A stretch of DNA of 54,090 bases from Flavonifractor sp. An112 (lineage in GTDB: Bacteria; Bacillota; Clostridia; Oscillospirales; Oscillospiraceae). The DNA is taken from the NCBI RefSeq assembly GCF_002161085.1, contig NZ_NFLU01000013.1:1-54090 (forward strand). Direction: 5' to 3'. Position 1 is the stretch's first letter, and each line of letters begins with the position of its first letter. Under the pieces are notes generated by a model. It searched no databases. It was not told the DNA's origin and saw only the letters and a list, made by a program, of their open reading frames with translations. A program made the translations under genes and the position numbers. Positions 52,040 through 54,090 of this stretch are shown piece after piece.

Positions 52040-52987
52040 ATGCCAGAGGCCGCAATATCGGAATATTTTTATGGCGACGAGGCGGAGCAATTTATCTATT
52101 TCCGCATCCCCCGCCAGCTTATCACAGACCCCCATTTCAAGCACCTGTCCACAGACGCCAAGCTGCTGTATGGGATGCTGTTAGACCGAATGAGCCTGTC
52201 CGTCAAAAACGGCTGGTATGACGAGGATGGGCGCGTGTATATCTACTACACCGTAGAGGAGATATGCGGAGACATGAACTGTGGTCGGGATAAGGCCATG
52301 AAAATGCTGGCCGACTTGGATACTCGGAAAGGTGTGGGCCTCATCAGCCGTATCAAGCAGGGGCAGGGCAAACCCACCAAGCTCTATGTAAAGCGATTTA
52401 CCACCGGCTCCGTTCCCTCTCAGCCGCCCTCACCGGAGAAGCGTCCTTTTATGCCCTCTCCAGACGTCGATTTTTCCGGCGTGCAGAAGTCGGCTTTTCC
52501 GACCTCTGGAAGTCGAGATAGCCGACCTCCAGACGTCGAGAAAACCGACCCTAATTATACTAATCAGAATCAAACTGATTTTAGCTATCCTGATCCATCC
52601 ATCTATCCCCCCAGCCCCCCAGAGGGGGGCGGATCGGAGATGGAGCGATACGAACAGCGAGAGCAAATCAAAGCCAATATTGACTATGACTATTTGAGGC
52701 GCCAGTGTTCATACGACGATGTGGAAAGCCTTTTGGAACTGATCGTGGATGTGGTGGGCAGTACCGCCTCCACCATCCGCATCGGCAAGGAGGTTTTGCC
52801 GGCGGAGACGGTGAAACGGCGTTTTTTGCAACTGGATAGCTCTCACATCGAGTATGTGATCGACTCCCTCAAGCAGACCACCACAAAAATCAATAATATC
52901 CGGGCCTATCTGCTCACGGCGCTCTACAACGCGCCGGTGACGATAGGCCCTTACTATTCCGCCGCTGTGCGGCATGACTTCGGCTGA
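52040..52987 (+). CDS. repA: replication initiator protein A (RepA_N family, DUF6017-like C-terminus)
   Basis: 315 residues. The N-terminal RepA_N domain (about 1-100) shows EQFIYFRIPRQLITDPHFKH, then LLYGMLLDRMSLSVKNGWYD and a winged-helix-like IYYTVEEICGDMNCGRDKAM. A variable Pro/Ser/Asp linker (about 130-200, with PDVDFSGVQKS and PPDVEKTD) leads to a helical C-terminal domain (YDYLRRQCSYDDVESLLELI onward) as in initiators of Firmicute plasmids and conjugative transposons. AGGAGG precedes the ATG. It probably starts replication of the excised element. Confidence 0.88.
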   Translation: MPEAAISEYFYGDEAEQFIYFRIPRQLITDPHFKHLSTDAKLLYGMLLDRMSLSVKNGWYDEDGRVYIYYTVEEICGDMNCGRDKAMKMLADLDTRKGVGLISRIKQGQGKPTKLYVKRFTTGSVPSQPPSPEKRPFMPSPDVDFSGVQKSAFPTSGSRDSRPPDVEKTDPNYTNQNQTDFSYPDPSIYPPSPPEGGGSEMERYEQREQIKANIDYDYLRRQCSYDDVESLLELIVDVVGSTASTIRIGKEVLPAETVKRRFLQLDSSHIEYVIDSLKQTTTKINNIRAYLLTALYNAPVTIGPYYSAAVRHDFG

Positions 52988-52991
52988 AATT

Positions 52992-53071
52992 GAATCTCAC
53001 CATGAAACGCAAATCCCTCAAAACAGCATTTCAGGGCCGGAAAATATTAAATCTCACGGTGAGACGCAATT
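52992..53071. repeat. repeat pair with palindrome between repA and the ParB-like gene
   Basis: Two similar 22-base segments (from 52992 and from 53049) share AATCTCAC, then -TGA-A-CGCAA-T, spaced 57 bases. The second contains a perfect palindrome, TCTCAC-G-GTGAGA (53052-53064). The first is a decayed version (TCTCAC-C-ATGAAA). The position just before a ParB-domain gene suggests an operator, iteron or partition site. Confidence 0.55.
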
Positions 53072-53100
53072 TTAAGCAATATTTTGAAGGAGGAAACCCT

Positions 53101-54090
53101 ATGGCAGATGAAACCAGCAAGACCCCCGAATCCCCTACGGAACGACCTTCCCCTCAGAATATCCCTTTGGCAAAAATCCATGACCTGCCCGGCGTGTTTA
53201 TCCCCAAACAGCCAGACAAGAGTTACGGCGGCCTGGTGAGCAGCATCCAGGCCAGCGGCGTCAAGGAGCCGGTCATCCTCCGATTGCGGGAGGACGGCGA
53301 ATACCAGCTTGTGACAGGCTATCGCCGCCGGCGTGGAAGTGAGCTTGCCAAGAAGCAGGACATTCTGGCGTTTGTCTACGAAATGACCTTGCAGGAGGCG
53401 GTGGATTACCACCGGCGGGTCCAGAACCAGCCTGCTTTACCGATCCCCGGCAAGCTGTTCAAACCCACCGCCAAGAAAAAAGCGGAACAACCTGTCCCAA
53501 CTGCTGTGTCAATGTTCAAGGAACCCACCGAGGGCAAAGCAGAGAACAAGCCGGGCAACAAGACCACCGACACCTCCAAGGAGACAGCCACCGTCAAGGG
53601 CAGTCCCGCCCCCAAGGAGGGCAAGGGGGCGACAGCCACCCCCGCCGCTGATCCTCTCAAGCCCAGGGAGCAGCCCATCGAGGGCAAGTCAGAGGGGAAG
53701 CCAGACGCCAAAACCGCCGACACCCCCAAGGCGACAGCCCCCGCAAAGAGCGGCCCCGCTCCCAAGGAGGGCAAGGAAACGTCGGCTTCCCCCGCCGCTG
53801 GTGCTCCCAAGCCCAAGGAACCCACCGAGAGTAAGACGGAGGCCAAGCCGGACGGCAAGACCACCGACACTCCCAAGGAGACAGCTCCCGCCAAGAGCGG
53901 CCCCGTTCCCAAGGAGGGCAAGGAGGGGCCGGTCGCCTCCATTGCGGATACTCCCAAGGCCAAGGAGCAGCCCACCGAGGGCAAGACGGAGGCCAAGCCG
54001 GACGGCAAGGTCACCGACACTCCCAAGGGGATAGCCCCCGCCAAGGACGACTCCGCCCCCAAGGAGAGTAAGGAGGCGCCTACCGCCCCC
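53101..54090 (+). CDS. ParB-like N-terminal domain protein with long repeat tail (3' end beyond window)
   Basis: At least 330 residues, open to the window edge. Residues 20-115 form a ParB/sulfiredoxin-like domain: IPLAKIHDLPGVFIPKQPDK, SSIQASGVKEPVILRLREDG, and VTGYRRRRGSELAKKQDI with the usual GYRR. From about residue 150 the protein is a low-complexity tail of near-perfect repeats of about 50 residues rich in Lys, Pro, Thr and Glu. AAGGAGG precedes ATG 53101. In related elements this gene follows repA and is thought to act in partition or regulation. The C-terminal domain is not visible. Confidence 0.85.
   Translation, partial: MADETSKTPESPTERPSPQNIPLAKIHDLPGVFIPKQPDKSYGGLVSSIQASGVKEPVILRLREDGEYQLVTGYRRRRGSELAKKQDILAFVYEMTLQEAVDYHRRVQNQPALPIPGKLFKPTAKKKAEQPVPTAVSMFKEPTEGKAENKPGNKTTDTSKETATVKGSPAPKEGKGATATPAADPLKPREQPIEGKSEGKPDAKTADTPKATAPAKSGPAPKEGKETSASPAAGAPKPKEPTESKTEAKPDGKTTDTPKETAPAKSGPVPKEGKEGPVASIADTPKAKEQPTEGKTEAKPDGKVTDTPKGIAPAKDDSAPKESKEAPTAP
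53548..54090 (+). repeat. tandem coding repeats of 147-150 bp
   Basis: Repeat units begin at 53548, 53698, 53845 and 53995 (spacings 150, 147 and 150 bp), each coding for a KPxxKTTDTPKETAPAKSGP-like start, PKEGKE and KEPTEGKTEA-like end. Units 2 and 3 are most alike, suggesting recent expansion in frame. The array continues past the window. Confidence 0.9.

Larger units (their letters stand above)
51813..54090. mobile_element. start of a conjugative or integrative element (Tn1549-like), runs off the window
   Basis: Beyond lgt the style changes: a less GC-rich gap of about 230 bases, then a RepA_N-type replication initiator gene and a ParB-domain gene. This gene pair opens many Tn916/Tn1549-like elements of gut Firmicutes. 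Neither integrase nor transfer genes are visible, so the assignment depends on the initiator and its neighbour. The exact boundary lies somewhere in 51813-51983; no attachment site was recognised. Confidence 0.65.

Noticed and set aside
53406..54062. A repetitive Ser/Leu/Gly open frame on -
   Set aside because: It is the reverse image of the ParB-like repeat tail. The + frame has a start, a ribosome binding site and a known N-terminal domain.
1..54090. tRNA, rRNA, CRISPR arrays and insertion sequences
   Set aside because: Gaps between genes were read for cloverleaf-type arms, regular spacer repeats and transposase genes; none was found, although tRNA-scale folding was not computed.

Overview
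The window looks like chromosome of a GC-rich, spore-forming gut Firmicute of the Oscillospiraceae (Flavonifractor / Intestinimonas / Lawsonibacter-like). This is inferred from high GC with Gram-positive ribosome binding sites, a PolC-type polymerase in the Firmicute order pyrH-frr-uppS-cdsA-dxr-rseP-ispG-polC, a sporulation sigma-K gene fragment, and a Rex repressor. Species cannot be fixed from sequence reading alone.

Left end (1-2443): the right part of a skin-like element. A large serine recombinase gene runs straight into the 3' half of sigK. The recombinase stop codon lies on an AATGA pentamer, and from there the sigma-K frame continues with no start codon of its own. This is the arrangement expected of a developmentally excised element that must leave the mother-cell chromosome to rebuild sigK. 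The 5' half should lie beyond the left edge.

2579-6421: an ECF sigma factor translationally coupled to an unusual membrane anti-sigma-like protein (RsgI-type extracellular domain plus two PepSY-like repeats), then a P1B metal ATPase whose promoter carries two CsoR-type palindromes. 6602-17009: the eight-gene UMP kinase / ribosome recycling / isoprenoid / phospholipid / site-2 protease / PolC cluster. Directly after polC its last codons are repeated 181 bp downstream, with only synonymous differences and a cluster of hairpins in between. 17284-24588: ferritin, then a compact histidine operon (hisZ-G-D-B-H-A-F-orf-I-E) with overlapping genes, without hisC or a histidinol-phosphatase, and with an unknown 80-residue gene inside.

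24647-33398: an XRE repressor and divergent small gene sharing an operator region; a three-gene operon of SpoIID-like and peptidoglycan-binding proteins; rex with an SLH-domain surface protein; a Cd/Zn efflux operon (ArsR/CadC-type regulator, metallochaperone, CadA-like ATPase) with a clear operator; a Nim-like flavoprotein; and a 3-hydroxyacyl-CoA dehydrogenase. 33585-51812: DNA repair (uvrA, uvrB, radC, recD2, with LexA-like boxes at uvrB), nucleotide salvage and synthesis (pyrE, upp), tRNA t6A genes tsaB and tsaE, a RodA/FtsW protein, a paired M16 peptidase system, and lgt.

Right end (51813-54090): the start of what looks like a Tn1549-like conjugative or integrative element, with a RepA_N-type initiator, a repeat pair that may be an operator or partition site, and a ParB-domain protein with a long Lys/Pro/Thr repeat tail that runs off the window. 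No rRNA, tRNA, CRISPR array or insertion sequence was recognised. No gene-free stretch longer than 315 bases occurs; the longest (1-315) holds short repeats, a terminator and the recombinase upstream region.
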